Shown: piece by piece, positions 35,161 to 44,371 of the stretch
Layout of the letters: every line of letters begins with the position of its first letter
Position numbering within the stretch: position 1 is the stretch's first letter
Assembly (NCBI GenBank): GCA_017472305.1
Contig: JAFUQP010000034.1
Location: forward strand, 1 to 64,000
Origin: Clostridia bacterium
GTDB lineage: Bacteria; Bacillota; Clostridia; Oscillospirales; CAG-272
Reading direction: 5' to 3'
DNA length: 64,000 nt
Position numbers and translations under genes: made by a program
The notes under the pieces: model-generated
The model's input: the letters and a program-made list of their open reading frames with translations, nothing else
Databases searched by the model: none
Told to the model about the DNA's origin: nothing

Positions 35161-35802
35161 ATGCATAATAACGAAATAAAATCAAAGGTTTTATATATTA
35201 TAAAGAATTTTGAGCGGTTTTTACCTCTTATTTTCTGGTTGTTCTTCTTGTACGGATTTGACGAGCCTTATATCGCGGGGCTGACGGTTATCGCCGCTCT
35301 GATACACGAATGCGGTCACGAGGGCCTGCTTCTTTGGCGCACAGGGAGCACTTCGCCCATAAAAAGCGTGCTTTCGGGTATGAGAATAACAAAATCCCGC
35401 ACGCTGTCCTACCGCGATGAAGTGTTGCTTTATCTTTTCGGCCCGCTCGCTAATATTCTTGCGGCGGCAATATCTCTTTTGCTGTTCCCTATCTTCGGAG
35501 ATACCGTTTTTCCGTTCTCGGTTATCAACATTGCTTCGGCTGTCGCAAACCTCTTGCCAATTGAGGGATACGACGGCTACGGCGCTATCCGCGCGCTTCT
35601 GCTTCAGCGCGACGCCCGCGAATTCGCTTACCGTGTACTCTCGGCAATATCGCTTTCGCTTATCAGTCTTCTCGCTTTTCTCTCGCTCTATCTTATGGAC
35701 AGACTCGACGGCGGATATTGGATTTACGCGGTCTTTATATCTCTGCTGATATCTCGGTTCTCGCGGGACAACTCCGCAGAAAAGATATCACCCAAAGGCT
35801 GA
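35161..35802 (+). CDS. M50 family intramembrane metalloprotease-like protein
   Basis: This 213-residue polytopic protein has the site-2-protease zinc motif ALIHECGHEGLLL (HExxH) in the second helix and the distal ligand motif NLLPIEGYDGYGAI (NxxPxxxxDG). These proteases cut substrates inside the membrane; SpoIVFB, which activates sigma-K during sporulation, is one member. This protein lacks a CBS or PDZ domain and its partner is not visible, so the SpoIVFB role is only a possibility in this spore former. The ATG at 35161 has GAGGA upstream; a TTG 18 nt earlier is less likely. Confidence 0.83.
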   Translation: MHNNEIKSKVLYIIKNFERFLPLIFWLFFLYGFDEPYIAGLTVIAALIHECGHEGLLLWRTGSTSPIKSVLSGMRITKSRTLSYRDEVLLYLFGPLANILAAAISLLLFPIFGDTVFPFSVINIASAVANLLPIEGYDGYGAIRALLLQRDAREFAYRVLSAISLSLISLLAFLSLYLMDRLDGGYWIYAVFISLLISRFSRDNSAEKISPKG

Positions 35803-35860
35803 TTTTCCCCTGTATTTTCCGAGTGTCGGCACCCCGCCGAAAAAAATATTCAAAAAGGTA

Positions 35861-35889
35861 TTGCAAAACGGAAACGTTTTTGTTATAAT
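35861..35889 (+). promoter_or_regulatory. Sigma-A promoter of potABCD
   Basis: TTGCAA (35861-35866), 17 bp, TATAAT (35884-35889). The leader of ~110 nt holds small dyads (AAAGCG/CGCTTT near 35910-35933) but no recognised riboswitch. The best AAAGGA match lies 15 nt from the potA ATG, an unusually long spacing. Confidence 0.75.
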
Positions 35890-36008
35890 AACGCTGTCGA
35901 ATTATATCAAAGCGCAGGTATACGCACGCTTTTTCGTGACGTTTGCCGTGCTTTTTCAACGAGTGAAGGTGCTTTGCACTGTAAGAAAGGATCTGAGATT
36001 TTAAGAAA

Positions 36009-37127
36009 ATGGCAAAACTCATTGAGTTGAAAGGAATTACAAAATCCTACGACGGTCAGAAGGTCATTGATTCAATGGACCTCTATATCAGAGACGGAGA
36101 ATTTATTACGCTTCTCGGTCCGTCGGGCTGCGGAAAAACAACAACCCTCAGGATTATAGGCGGATTTGAAACTGCCGACGAGGGCAAGCTTTATTTTGAC
36201 GGCGCGGAGATTTCCGACGTCCCCGCATACAAAAGGAACGTAAACACGGTGTTCCAGAAGTATGCGCTATTCCCTCATCTTAATGTTTATGAGAACATAG
36301 CCTTCCCCCTTCGACTTAAGAAGGTTGCGGAGGATGATATAAAAAAGAGAGTCGGCGAGATGCTGAAGATGGTTGCGCTCCTCGGATTTGAAAACAAGAG
36401 CGTCAGCACTCTTTCGGGCGGTCAGCAGCAGCGTGTTGCAATTGCCAGAGCTTTGATTTCTCACCCGAAGGTGCTGCTTCTCGACGAGCCGCTCGGCGCT
36501 CTCGACCTTAAGCTCAGAAAGGATATGCAGAACGAGCTTAAGACTATACAGCAGGCTATAGGAATCACCTTTATTTACGTTACTCACGACCAAGAGGAGG
36601 CGCTCTCGATGTCGGATACCGTCGTCGTTATGGCTGACGGAGAAATCCAGCAGATAGGCACTCCGACCGATATTTATAACGAACCGAAGAACGCCTTCGT
36701 TGCGGATTTCATAGGCGAGAGTAACATCATTGACGGCATTATGCTCGAGGACAGGCGTGTCAAGTTCTCCCAGCACATATTCGACTGCGTTGACGGCGGA
36801 TTTGGCAAGGGCGAGGCGGTTGACGTTGTGGTACGCCCCGAGGACGTGGACGTGGTTGCGCCCGAGGCGGGTATGCTTACAGGTCAGGTTACCGCCGTTA
36901 CCTTCAAGGGCGTTCATTACGAAATAATCGTTGACATCAAGGGCTTCAAATGGATGATTCAGTCCACCGATTTCGTTGCCGAGGGCGCGATTATCGGTTT
37001 GTATATTGAGCCCGATGCCATACATATTATGAAAAAGTCGAAATACTCCGGCAAATTCGGCGACTACTCGTCCTTCTCCGACGAGATGGACAGGCTATCC
37101 GACGCGGATAGCGCGGAGGAATTCTGA
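36009..37127 (+). CDS. potA: Spermidine/putrescine ABC transporter ATP-binding protein
   Basis: This 372-residue ATPase energises polyamine uptake. Walker A is [20 protein letters not shown], the signature is [16 protein letters not shown], Walker B is [15 protein letters not shown], and the H-loop is [14 protein letters not shown]. Residues from about 240 onward form the TOBE regulatory domain ([11 protein letters not shown]). It is first of four genes potA-B-C-D transcribed together, with 2-nt spacing to potB. Confidence 0.96.
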   Translation: MAKLIELKGITKSYDGQKVIDSMDLYIRDGEFITLLGPSGCGKTTTLRIIGGFETADEGKLYFDGAEISDVPAYKRNVNTVFQKYALFPHLNVYENIAFPLRLKKVAEDDIKKRVGEMLKMVALLGFENKSVSTLSGGQQQRVAIARALISHPKVLLLDEPLGALDLKLRKDMQNELKTIQQAIGITFIYVTHDQEEALSMSDTVVVMADGEIQQIGTPTDIYNEPKNAFVADFIGESNIIDGIMLEDRRVKFSQHIFDCVDGGFGKGEAVDVVVRPEDVDVVAPEAGMLTGQVTAVTFKGVHYEIIVDIKGFKWMIQSTDFVAEGAIIGLYIEPDAIHIMKKSKYSGKFGDYSSFSDEMDRLSDADSAEEF

Positions 37128-37129
37128 AG

Positions 37130-37942
37130 ATGAAGAAAAGGCATTCGTTTATGCGTTCGATAGCGGCGGCTCCGCACATCTTCTGGTCAGTGCTTTTCAT
37201 AATTCTGCCGCTGCTTATCGTTCTTTACTATGCGTTCACCGATGCGTCGGGGGCTTTCTCGTTTGAGAACATTCTTTCGCTCACGGAATACGCACCGATT
37301 TTCGCGCTTTCGCTCGAGCTTTCAATTATTGCGACTGCAATTTGCCTCGTTATAGGCTATCCCCTGGCTTATATAATCGCAAAGGCAAAGCCCGAAAGGC
37401 AGAAGCTCTACATTATGCTTCTTATGCTCCCTATGTGGACAAACCTTCTTATCAGAACCTACTCAATAATGGCAATTCTCGATGACGGCGGTATTCTCAA
37501 TACCCTGCTCGGCACGACGATGCATATCGTTGGAACGAAGGGCGCGGTTATCTTCGGTATGGTTTACGATTTCCTTCCCTATATGGTGCTTCCGATTTAC
37601 ACCTGCGTGTCGAAGATTGACAAAAATATGTGGGAGGCGGCAAGCGACCTCGGCTGCAGTCCCGTAAAGGTTATGACGAAGGTTATCCTTCCTCTTTCTA
37701 TGTCGGGTATTATTTCGGGTGTTACGATGGTTCTCGTTCCGTCAATCAGCACCTTCTATATCTCTCAGAAGCTTGGCGGCGGTACGTTTGAGCTTATCGG
37801 AGATACCATTGAGCGTCAGTTCGTCACAGGAGCACTCAACGTCGGCGCGGCAATATCGCTCGTTATGATGATACTGATTCTTCTTTCACTTTCGGTTATG
37901 AACAAGTTCACCGATTCCGACGAGGGAGGTATTATCGTATGA
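37130..37942 (+). CDS. potB: Spermidine/putrescine ABC transporter permease
   Basis: This 270-residue permease has six helices and the binding-protein-dependent EAA loop (MWEAASDLGCSPVKVMTKVILPLSMSG region, near residues 165-190) that docks on PotA. The N-terminal IFWSVLFIILPLLIVLYYAF is the first helix. It overlaps potC by 4 nt. Confidence 0.95.
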   Translation: MKKRHSFMRSIAAAPHIFWSVLFIILPLLIVLYYAFTDASGAFSFENILSLTEYAPIFALSLELSIIATAICLVIGYPLAYIIAKAKPERQKLYIMLLMLPMWTNLLIRTYSIMAILDDGGILNTLLGTTMHIVGTKGAVIFGMVYDFLPYMVLPIYTCVSKIDKNMWEAASDLGCSPVKVMTKVILPLSMSGIISGVTMVLVPSISTFYISQKLGGGTFELIGDTIERQFVTGALNVGAAISLVMMILILLSLSVMNKFTDSDEGGIIV

Positions 37943-38751
37943 AGCACCTCTCAAGAGCCTATCTTATACTCATTTTCGGAATTCTGTATATTCCGATACT
38001 CACGCTCATTCTGTTTTCCTTCAATTCCTCGAACAGCACAGCCTCATTCACCGGCTTCAGCCTTGAATGGTACGCCGAGCTGTTTGCCTCCGCCGAAACC
38101 TTTATTGCGTTGAGGAATTCTTTGATTCTCGCGGTGCTTTCGGCTCTGATATCAACCGTTATCGGTACTGCCGCGGCAGAGGGAATCTACAAAATGAGAA
38201 GCAAATTTATGAAATCCGCGGTAAATTCGGTTACCAATATTCCGATGATGAACCCAGACATCGTTACGGGTATGTCGATGATGCTCTTCTTCGTCGCTGT
38301 CGCGGCGATAATCGGACTCGAATACGAATCTATCGGCTTCACGGCTATGCTGATTTCACACACTACCTTCTGTCTGCCCTACGTTATTCTCTCGGTTCTG
38401 CCGAGAATAAACGAGCTTGGCGACTCGCTCTCCGAGGCGGCACTTGACCTCGGCTGTACTCCTATTCAGGCATTCTTCAAGGTTAAGCTGCCGAATATTA
38501 TGCCCGGTGTTCTTTCGGGTATGATTATGGCGTTCACGATGTCGCTTGACGATTTCGTTATCTCCTATTTCGTCGGCTCGTCGAATTTCCAGACGCTTCC
38601 CCTTCTTATCTACTCGATGACGAAGAAGAAGGTTACCCCCGATATGTACGCGCTCTCAACGCTGATTATCGTAACCGTTTTCGTTCTTCTCGTTCTGTCA
38701 AATATCAAGAGCGGAAAGAAGCTTGACGCAAAGAAGAAAGGGGGAAAATGA
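37939..38751 (+). CDS. potC: Spermidine/putrescine ABC transporter permease
   Basis: This 270-residue six-helix permease is the partner of PotB. The EAA loop reads LSEAALDLGCTPIQAFFKVK and is followed by LPNIMPGVLSGMIMAFTMSL. SLDDFVISYFV is a PotC hallmark. Start ATGA overlaps potB's stop and its own stop overlaps potD's start, so the four proteins are translationally coupled. Confidence 0.95.
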   Translation: MKHLSRAYLILIFGILYIPILTLILFSFNSSNSTASFTGFSLEWYAELFASAETFIALRNSLILAVLSALISTVIGTAAAEGIYKMRSKFMKSAVNSVTNIPMMNPDIVTGMSMMLFFVAVAAIIGLEYESIGFTAMLISHTTFCLPYVILSVLPRINELGDSLSEAALDLGCTPIQAFFKVKLPNIMPGVLSGMIMAFTMSLDDFVISYFVGSSNFQTLPLLIYSMTKKKVTPDMYALSTLIIVTVFVLLVLSNIKSGKKLDAKKKGGK

Positions 38752-40064
38752 AAGTGAAAAAAAGACTTTTCCCCATACTGCTTTTGTTGCTCCTCACAGT
38801 CCTGACTCTTGCGTCCTGCGGTGAAAAAGCCCCAAAAATGACAATAAACGTTTACAATTGGGGCGAATATATCTCAGACGGCTCCTACGGCGAGCTTGAC
38901 ACGAACAAGGCGTTCGAGGAATATTTCAACACCAAAATACAGTCCGACGGCAAAACGCTTGCCGAGAAATACGGATTCGAGATTGAGGTGAGCTATTCCA
39001 CCTACGCAACGAACGAGGATATGTACTCAAAGCTAACGAGCGGCGCGGGAAGCTACGACGTCGTAGTTCCCTCGGACTATATGATTGAGCAGATGATTGA
39101 TGCCGAAATGCTCCTTCCGCTTGACTTCGGCATTATCAAGAATTACTCCTACATTTCAGAGGATTTCAAGGGCGAGAGCGTTTACTACGACCCCGAAAAC
39201 CTCTACTCTGTTCCCTACACCTACGGTATGACGGGAATAATTTACAACACCGCCCTCGTTGACGAAGAGGACATCGACGGCAGCTGGTCGCTTCTCTGGA
39301 ACGAGAAGTACAAGGGCAAGATTCTTCAGTTCAACAACCCACGCGACGCCTTTGGCTCTGCTATGTATCTTCTTGGAATCAACGTAAATTCCACAAGTGA
39401 TGCCGACTGGCAGACAGCACTCGCAAAGCTTTCGGAGCAGAAGCCTCTAGTTCAGGCATACGTCAACGATGAGATTTTCAATAAGATGACCACCGCCTCG
39501 GCGGCTATCGCTCCATATTTTGCCGGTGACTTTGTCACAATGGCTGAGCAGAACGAGGACCTCGCATTCTACTACCCGAAAGAGGGCGTTAACTACTTCG
39601 TTGACGCGTTCTGTATTCCAAAATCCTCAAAGCACCCCGACGTTGCCTGCGAGTATATCAACTTTATGCTCTCCGAGGAGCCCGCGGTTGCTAACGCAAA
39701 ATACGTTGGCTACGCTTCACCGAACGAGCTTGTAAAGAACAATGCAGACTATATCGACTATATGGGCGAGGACGCAATGGCAATTCTCTACGATACTCCC
39801 CCGTCAGTCGTAAACGAAAGCTACGACAAGAGCTTCGGCACGGCTTGCTACAGAAGCCTTGAGGTGCTTGGTATTCAGGACAAAGTAAACACCCTCTGGG
39901 AGAGCCTCAAAACAGAGAACGCAACCGAGCTATGGATACACGTGACGTGCATTGTTATAGTTGGCGGCGTGCTTGCTCTCGGAATATACACGGTGTATAT
40001 CAAGAAAAAGCGTTCGCGTCATTACAGATTGCGTGACAGAGAACAAAAATCCTTGAAAAAGTAA
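38748..40064 (+). CDS. potD: Spermidine/putrescine-binding lipoprotein with C-terminal membrane helix
   Basis: This 438-residue substrate-binding component has lipobox LTLASC (Cys at ~24). It then shows INVYNWGEYISDG, SYDVVVPSDYMIEQM, YSVPYTYGMTGIIYN, YFVDAFCIPKSSKHPDVACEYINFML, all typical of PotD/PotF. Residues around 400-420 (IHVTCIVIVGGVLALGIYTVY) form an added transmembrane helix followed by a basic tail (KKKRSRHYRLRDR). Family proteins normally end after the binding domain (~350 residues), so this one appears anchored at both ends. It is last in the pot operon, ending at a strong terminator. Confidence 0.92.
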   Translation: MKVKKRLFPILLLLLLTVLTLASCGEKAPKMTINVYNWGEYISDGSYGELDTNKAFEEYFNTKIQSDGKTLAEKYGFEIEVSYSTYATNEDMYSKLTSGAGSYDVVVPSDYMIEQMIDAEMLLPLDFGIIKNYSYISEDFKGESVYYDPENLYSVPYTYGMTGIIYNTALVDEEDIDGSWSLLWNEKYKGKILQFNNPRDAFGSAMYLLGINVNSTSDADWQTALAKLSEQKPLVQAYVNDEIFNKMTTASAAIAPYFAGDFVTMAEQNEDLAFYYPKEGVNYFVDAFCIPKSSKHPDVACEYINFMLSEEPAVANAKYVGYASPNELVKNNADYIDYMGEDAMAILYDTPPSVVNESYDKSFGTACYRSLEVLGIQDKVNTLWESLKTENATELWIHVTCIVIVGGVLALGIYTVYIKKKRSRHYRLRDREQKSLKK

Positions 40065-40101
40065 ATTTCGGTTTACATTTTCTTGCGTTTTAACAAAAAA
40101 G

Positions 40102-40154
40102 ACCGAGCAACAGTAGTTCGCTTTGATGCAGGCTACGCTTGTTGCTCGGTTTTT
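40102..40154 (+). terminator. Terminator of the pot operon
   Basis: ACCGAGCAAC (40102-40111) pairs perfectly with GTTGCTCGGT (40141-40150), followed by TTTT; six A residues precede it. Confidence 0.88.
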
Positions 40155-40218
40155 AATTACCTTTGAGTATCGGGTTAGGAACGTTTTTTGAGGTGAAAGA
40201 GGCTTTGGGAAATTCCAG

Positions 40219-40338
40219 AAAGCAGAATAGAGATTATTCTAAAAGTTAAAAGCAGAGCGGCGGTTATTCTCAATGCTAAAAGGATAGCGGCAGTTATTCT
40301 CAAAGCAAAGAGAAGAACGAAGGTTTTACTTAAAGAGG
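40219..40338. repeat. Four degenerate 30-bp tandem repeats
   Basis: Units run 40219-40248, 40249-40278, 40279-40308 and 40309-40338, all exactly 30 bp with no gap. Units 1-3 share an AAAG start, and units 2 and 3 share AGCGGC-GTTATTCTCAA (with an A/G difference). Unit 4 is more degenerate and enters the 3' end of the radical SAM gene. No reading frame is convincing across units 1-3. Confidence 0.7.
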
Positions 40339-41238
40339 GATTTCCAGTGATTTGAAGTCGGGGATAAAGGCTTCGCTTGAAGAGCTTATATCCTGGATAA
40401 AGCAGTTTTCCACACCGAGCCTTGCGGCGTAGTCGGTGAGCTGACGGTATTCCTCTCTGGTTACCCTGCGGTCGAGGGGCGGCGGCATTTTTCCTATCGG
40501 GGTGTACTGACTCATAAGGCTTACAAAAATTTCATTACCGTAGGCTTCATAGAGATACTTCAGCGAGAGCTTTGCTTCCGCGACGTGCCCCGGTAAAAGA
40601 AGTATTCTGACGACGGTGCCTCTCCTGATTAGTCCGTCCTCGCCGATAACGGGCGCACCCGTCTGCCTATGCATTTCGGCAATCGCTTGCCTAGCGACAC
40701 TCGGATAATCCTCAGCACAGGAAAGTGCGCGAGCAGTTTCGGAGCGGTAATACTTCAGGTCCGGCAGATACACGTCAACAAGTCCCGACATAAGCGAGAG
40801 TGCCTCTTGTGAGTCATAGCTCCCCGTGTTGTAGACTATCGGCAGCGAGAGCCCGTTGCTCTTTGCTATCAGTATTGCCTCTCTGACAGAGGGGACAAAG
40901 TGCGTTGGCGTTACGAGGTTTACGTTGTGCGCGCCTCGCTCCTCGAGTCGAAGCATAACGGCAGCCAGTGCCTCGGGTGTCAGCTCACGGCCGAGCTGCG
41001 CGCCGCTTATCTCGTGATTCTGGCAGTATATGCAGCCGAGTGAGCAGCCCGAGAAGAATATTGTACCCGAGCCGCGAGTGCCTGAAATTATCGGCTCTTC
41101 CCAAAGGTGAAGGGCGGCACGCGCGACAGAGAGCGAGGCTGTGGATTTACAGTAGCCCTTTGCCTCGTAGCGGTTAATTTTGCACCGCCTTTGGCATAGC
41201 GTGCAACAGAAATAGTCATTGAGGATATCCGCTTTCAA
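40330..41238 (-). CDS. Radical SAM protein, PflX-like (COG1313)
   Basis: This 302-residue protein resembles putative pyruvate formate-lyase activating enzymes of the PflX group. The radical SAM cluster is CSLGCIYC in FFSGCSLGCIYCQNHEISG. An extra N-terminal Cys set is CCTLCQRRCKINRYEAKGYC, as usual for the group. VDVYLPDLKYYRS and LLPGHVAEAKLSLKYL follow. The natural substrate is unknown; glycyl-radical activation is the family guess and no glycyl-radical enzyme is adjacent. TTG at 41238 is preferred because GAAAGGAG is placed correctly before it. The 3' end overlaps the last 30-bp repeat unit. Confidence 0.82.
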   Translation of the reverse strand: MKADILNDYFCCTLCQRRCKINRYEAKGYCKSTASLSVARAALHLWEEPIISGTRGSGTIFFSGCSLGCIYCQNHEISGAQLGRELTPEALAAVMLRLEERGAHNVNLVTPTHFVPSVREAILIAKSNGLSLPIVYNTGSYDSQEALSLMSGLVDVYLPDLKYYRSETARALSCAEDYPSVARQAIAEMHRQTGAPVIGEDGLIRRGTVVRILLLPGHVAEAKLSLKYLYEAYGNEIFVSLMSQYTPIGKMPPPLDRRVTREEYRQLTDYAARLGVENCFIQDISSSSEAFIPDFKSLEIPL

Positions 41239-41399
41239 TTTATTCTCCTTTCTCCGAGGTTTGTCAGAATTTAAATACAAGAATTTTAACGGCAAATTGC
41301 TTGGGTATCTAAAGGTTATTTGAATATGTGCTTAAAGGTAATTTGCTTGCTCCTTACCTCTTTAGTGCGATTTAGGATTATTTTCTGCTCATTAACGTA

Positions 41400-41428
41400 T
41401 TGACAAGGGTGTCGCTTTATGGTAAAAT
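41400..41428 (+). promoter_or_regulatory. Sigma-A promoter of the dCMP deaminase gene
   Basis: TTGACA (41400-41405), 17 bp, TAAAAT (41423-41428), 54 nt before the ATG. Confidence 0.78.
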
Positions 41429-41482
41429 TATTTCAATATTAGTCGAAATGCCGAGATAACTCTACGGCGGAACGGAGAAGAT

Positions 41483-41971
41483 ATGAAAAGAGAAGGCTAC
41501 ATATCCTGGGACGAATACTTTATGGGAGTTGCCCTGCTTGCCGCAGAGCGCTCGAAGGACCCGAACACGCAGGTAGGTGCCTGCATTGTTGACGAGAATA
41601 ACAGAATACTTTCCACAGGCTACAACGGCTTCCCCTACGGCTGCTCCGACGATGAGTTCCCGTGGAACAGAGATGAGGCGCTTGGCGAAACGAAATATCA
41701 GTTCGTCGTTCACGCAGAGCTTAACGCAATACTTAACGCTCGCGGTAAGGCGCTCGCAGGCTCAAGGGTATACGTTGCGCTCTTCCCCTGTAACGAGTGC
41801 GCGAAGGCTATCATTCAGGCAGGAATAAAAGAGGTTGTTTACCTCTCGGATAAATACCACGATACCCCCTCGACCACCGCATCAAGAAGAATGCTTATTG
41901 CCGCAGGGGTCAAGCTGACAAGGCTCGAGCCGACTAAGGATAGCATAACCCTTTCCTTCAAGGCCGATTGA
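41483..41971 (+). CDS. Deoxycytidylate deaminase (ComEB/dCMP deaminase family)
   Basis: This 162-residue zinc enzyme deaminates dCMP to dUMP for dTMP synthesis. Zinc and catalytic motifs are VVHAELNAILNA (HAE) and ALFPCNECAKAIIQ (PCxxC). The N-terminus has WDEYFMGVALLAAERSKDPNTQVGA. Other deoxycytidylate deaminases are named ComEB when located in competence loci, but here it stands alone. The ATG follows GGAG. Confidence 0.92.
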   Translation: MKREGYISWDEYFMGVALLAAERSKDPNTQVGACIVDENNRILSTGYNGFPYGCSDDEFPWNRDEALGETKYQFVVHAELNAILNARGKALAGSRVYVALFPCNECAKAIIQAGIKEVVYLSDKYHDTPSTTASRRMLIAAGVKLTRLEPTKDSITLSFKAD

Positions 41972-42381
41972 CCGCCTTGCCTTCGGTTAGCTGTCGGTAG
42001 GCGCCGCAAAAATAATTTCACTTTGAATTATTGCAGCTTTATTTAAATCCCGCCTTGTGGCGGGATTTTGTTATTTCGTGCTACAGATACTCTGGCTTTC
42101 GGCTTGTTGGATAACGCTTATTTTACGTGAGTGCCTTTCCACTTACTTTTGTCGGAAAATTATATTTTAGCACGGAAAATTTCGGGTAATTGTTTGTTTC
42201 GTCATAGAAAGGATTGGCTTAAATGCTGATTTTAAGCTTCGCGGTCGGTTATACTTTTCCGTTATGCAGCTTTTCGCCTGCGAGTCATCGGGCGGCGCAA
42301 CTGTTGCGTGTCGGGCGACTTTTGTTGAATACCGTTGACGCCCATTCGCATCTCAAAGCGCTATAAAACAGTCGGGGAGCT
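41972..42381. other. 410-bp intergenic region
   Basis: Apart from the terminator at 42045-42068, I see no supported gene. A 47-codon frame from 42222 (ATG, AAAGGA 9 nt upstream) exists but has no recognisable features. The region from 42200 to 42381 contains several short GC-rich dyads of no clear meaning. Confidence 0.5.
42045..42068 (+). terminator. Terminator after the dCMP deaminase gene
   Basis: AAATCCCGCC (42045-42054) pairs perfectly with GGCGGGATTT (42059-42068) around a TTGT loop, then TG. Confidence 0.82.
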
Positions 42382-43539
42382 TTAAAGGGTAATTATATCG
42401 GTATCGAAATACGAGGCAATTTCGGAGAGGCTTGCATTGAAGCTTCCCTGCACCATATTAGGTCTGCCTCCGCCCCTGCCCGAGAGCTTCGCGTTTGCTT
42501 CCTTTATAAGTACCGAAAGGTTTTCCTTTTCCGAGGCTATGACGTAGCTATAACCTTCACCGCAGTCCGATAGCGCGAGGAGTATGCCGCCGACGCTTTT
42601 CACCGCGATATTGGCAAAAGCGCGAAGCTCGTCGTAGCCGAAGCCGTCAAGAAGATAGAGTGCGTTGCCTTCGCTTTCCGAGATGCCCTTCGCCTTCACT
42701 TCAGCAAGCTTGATTTTTATCTGCTTGTGCGCCGTGCGAAGCGCTTCGGTGTCAGCGACGTATTTCTCGAGCGCGTCTGCCGTCGTGTGCTGTGGCTCGG
42801 AGAGAAGTGCCGAAATTCTTCTCAAATTCGCATATTTTATTCTGTAATCGGCTACCGCCCTTCTGCCTGCGCTCATAATAATGCGAAGCCCGCCCTTGTG
42901 CTTTGCGAAATCGAGAATTTTTATCATTCCAATCTCACCGGTATAGGCAACGTGCGGAGCGCAACAGGCGCAGGTATCTACCTCTCCTATTTTTACAAGT
43001 CTTATGTTCTCCTTGAGGTCAAGCTTTGAGCGATAGGATATTTTCTCTGCCTCCTCACTTGTCGGGAAGCTTACGTCAACCCTGATATTCGCGAAAACCG
43101 CCTCGTTTGCAAGGTCCTCTACTCTGTCAAGCTCCTCACGGGTGAGAACACCCGAGATATCGAAGGTTACCTCGTCGGTACCAAGATGAAATCCGACGTT
43201 TTCAAGCCCGAAGAGTCTATGTATAATGCCGCAGAGTATATGCTCGGCGGTGTGAAGCTGCATTTTCTCAAACCGAGTGTTAAAATCAAGCTCGCACTGA
43301 ACGTGCGAGATTTCGGGACGGGATTTCAGTATATGGTGAACTACGCTGTCTTCCTCGTAAACGTCGAGCACCTCTATGCCCGATATTTTACCGCCGTCTG
43401 CCGACTGTCCTCCCTCCTCGGGGAAGAAGGCAGTACGGTCAAGAACCGTATCGTAGCCTCTCTCGCACTCGTTTATACTGATTATGTTTGCGGAGAACTC
43501 CTTTATGTAGGCATCCTCGTAGTACAGCTTTTCGGTCAT
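42382..43539 (-). CDS. Long AlaX-type alanyl-tRNA editing protein
   Basis: This 385-residue protein is related to the editing half of AlaRS and hydrolyses Ser- or Gly-mischarged tRNA-Ala in trans. The N-terminal part has TAFFPEEGGQSADGG. The zinc motif is LHTAEHILCG (HxxxH), completed by CACCAPHVAYTGEIG (CxxxH). The C-terminal ~100 residues (YLLDGFGYDELRAFA and LSGRGGGRPNMVQGS) form the DHHA1-like RNA-binding domain, so this is the long AlaX-II/III form. Together with the short ProRS and TsaB/TsaE, it adds to the translation-fidelity genes of the window. Confidence 0.92.
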   Translation of the reverse strand: MTEKLYYEDAYIKEFSANIISINECERGYDTVLDRTAFFPEEGGQSADGGKISGIEVLDVYEEDSVVHHILKSRPEISHVQCELDFNTRFEKMQLHTAEHILCGIIHRLFGLENVGFHLGTDEVTFDISGVLTREELDRVEDLANEAVFANIRVDVSFPTSEEAEKISYRSKLDLKENIRLVKIGEVDTCACCAPHVAYTGEIGMIKILDFAKHKGGLRIIMSAGRRAVADYRIKYANLRRISALLSEPQHTTADALEKYVADTEALRTAHKQIKIKLAEVKAKGISESEGNALYLLDGFGYDELRAFANIAVKSVGGILLALSDCGEGYSYVIASEKENLSVLIKEANAKLSGRGGGRPNMVQGSFNASLSEIASYFDTDIITL

Positions 43540-43647
43540 TTTTGTTCCTCTGTAATGAGTTTTAAATTAATTAATAATGGGGTATGGGATTGAACGAAGA
43601 AATCAGGCATAGGCTCGCGCAAAGCCTTTTAGGCTTGAAAATGCGTA

Positions 43648-44334
43648 TCAGTCAGTCAAAGCCGTCAATTCCTCGGCAAACAGCGCCCACGGGTACTTGT
43701 CGAGCGGCGGCAGTGCCGAGCCGACGAGCCGAGTGCCGTTTATTTCTACCTCCAGCCTATGGCAAAAGAGCGACGGAGTACGCGCAAATCTGTCGGTGCT
43801 GCCATATTTTGAGTCACCGACAAGCGGCATTCCGCGAAGCGACATTTGCGCGCGTATTTGGTGAAACCTGCCGGTATCAAGTGTGACGGACAGTAATGAT
43901 ACCCTGCCCTTTTTACCCTCTGCGGTGGCTATCACTCGGTAGGATAGGCGTGCCTCCTTTGCCGTAGCGTCGCTCGCGAGAGCACTCACAGCCATTGAGC
44001 AAAGCTTATCCTTTTTCAGATAGTCGAAAAGCTCGCCTTCCTTTTCCTTCGGCTCGCCCTCGACAAGTGCAAGATACTCCTTGCCGAAACCTTCCTCGCT
44101 GACAAGGCTCGAAAGATTTTTGGCGGCAGATTTCGTCCTTGCAAGGACAAGAAGCCCCGAAACGGCTCTGTCGAGCCTATGGACCGTGTAAAGCTCGGTT
44201 GGCTCGCCGAGTGCCGAAAGCTCTTTGCATACGAGGCTCACTATATTGTTTTCGTCCTCTGAGTGCTCCGAGAGAACACCGACGGGCTTGTAGGCTATCA
44301 GCGCCTCGCGGCATTTTGCGACGGTATACGACAT
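43648..44334 (-). CDS. RluA-family pseudouridine synthase (second copy)
   Basis: This 228-residue enzyme carries the catalytic block YTVHRLDRAVSGLLVLART (HRLDxxxSG) and the C-terminal TGRFHQIRAQMSLRGMPLVGD. There is no S4 domain, so it is a short RluA-type form. The start is uncertain. The ATG at 44373 has its AAAGGAG directly abutting with no spacer. The ATG at 44334 is 39 nt from that ribosome binding site, with a 9-bp hairpin between them. I list the second because the family homology begins only after it. The upstream gene (ECF S component) is 57 nt away, so they may form one operon. Confidence 0.85.
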   Translation of the reverse strand: MSYTVAKCREALIAYKPVGVLSEHSEDENNIVSLVCKELSALGEPTELYTVHRLDRAVSGLLVLARTKSAAKNLSSLVSEEGFGKEYLALVEGEPKEKEGELFDYLKKDKLCSMAVSALASDATAKEARLSYRVIATAEGKKGRVSLLSVTLDTGRFHQIRAQMSLRGMPLVGDSKYGSTDRFARTPSLFCHRLEVEINGTRLVGSALPPLDKYPWALFAEELTALTD

Positions 44335-44349
44335 AATATAATCAATCGT

Positions 44350-44371
44350 GGGCTGCCGATTTCGGCAGCCC
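44350..44371 (-). promoter_or_regulatory. Hairpin between ribosome binding site and start codon of second RluA gene
   Basis: GGGCTGCCG and CGGCAGCCC form a perfect 9-bp stem around a 4-nt loop (44350-44358/44363-44371). No T-tract follows, so it is not a typical terminator. It sits between AAAGGAG (44374-44380) and the ATG at 44334. Confidence 0.55.

Noticed and set aside
40219-40338. CRISPR array interpretation of the 30-bp tandem repeats
   Set aside because: Units are contiguous without spacers and degenerate.
42222-42365. 47-codon frame in the 410-bp intergenic region
   Set aside because: It has an acceptable ATG and AAAGGA, but no homology-like features and no promoter; not supported enough to call.
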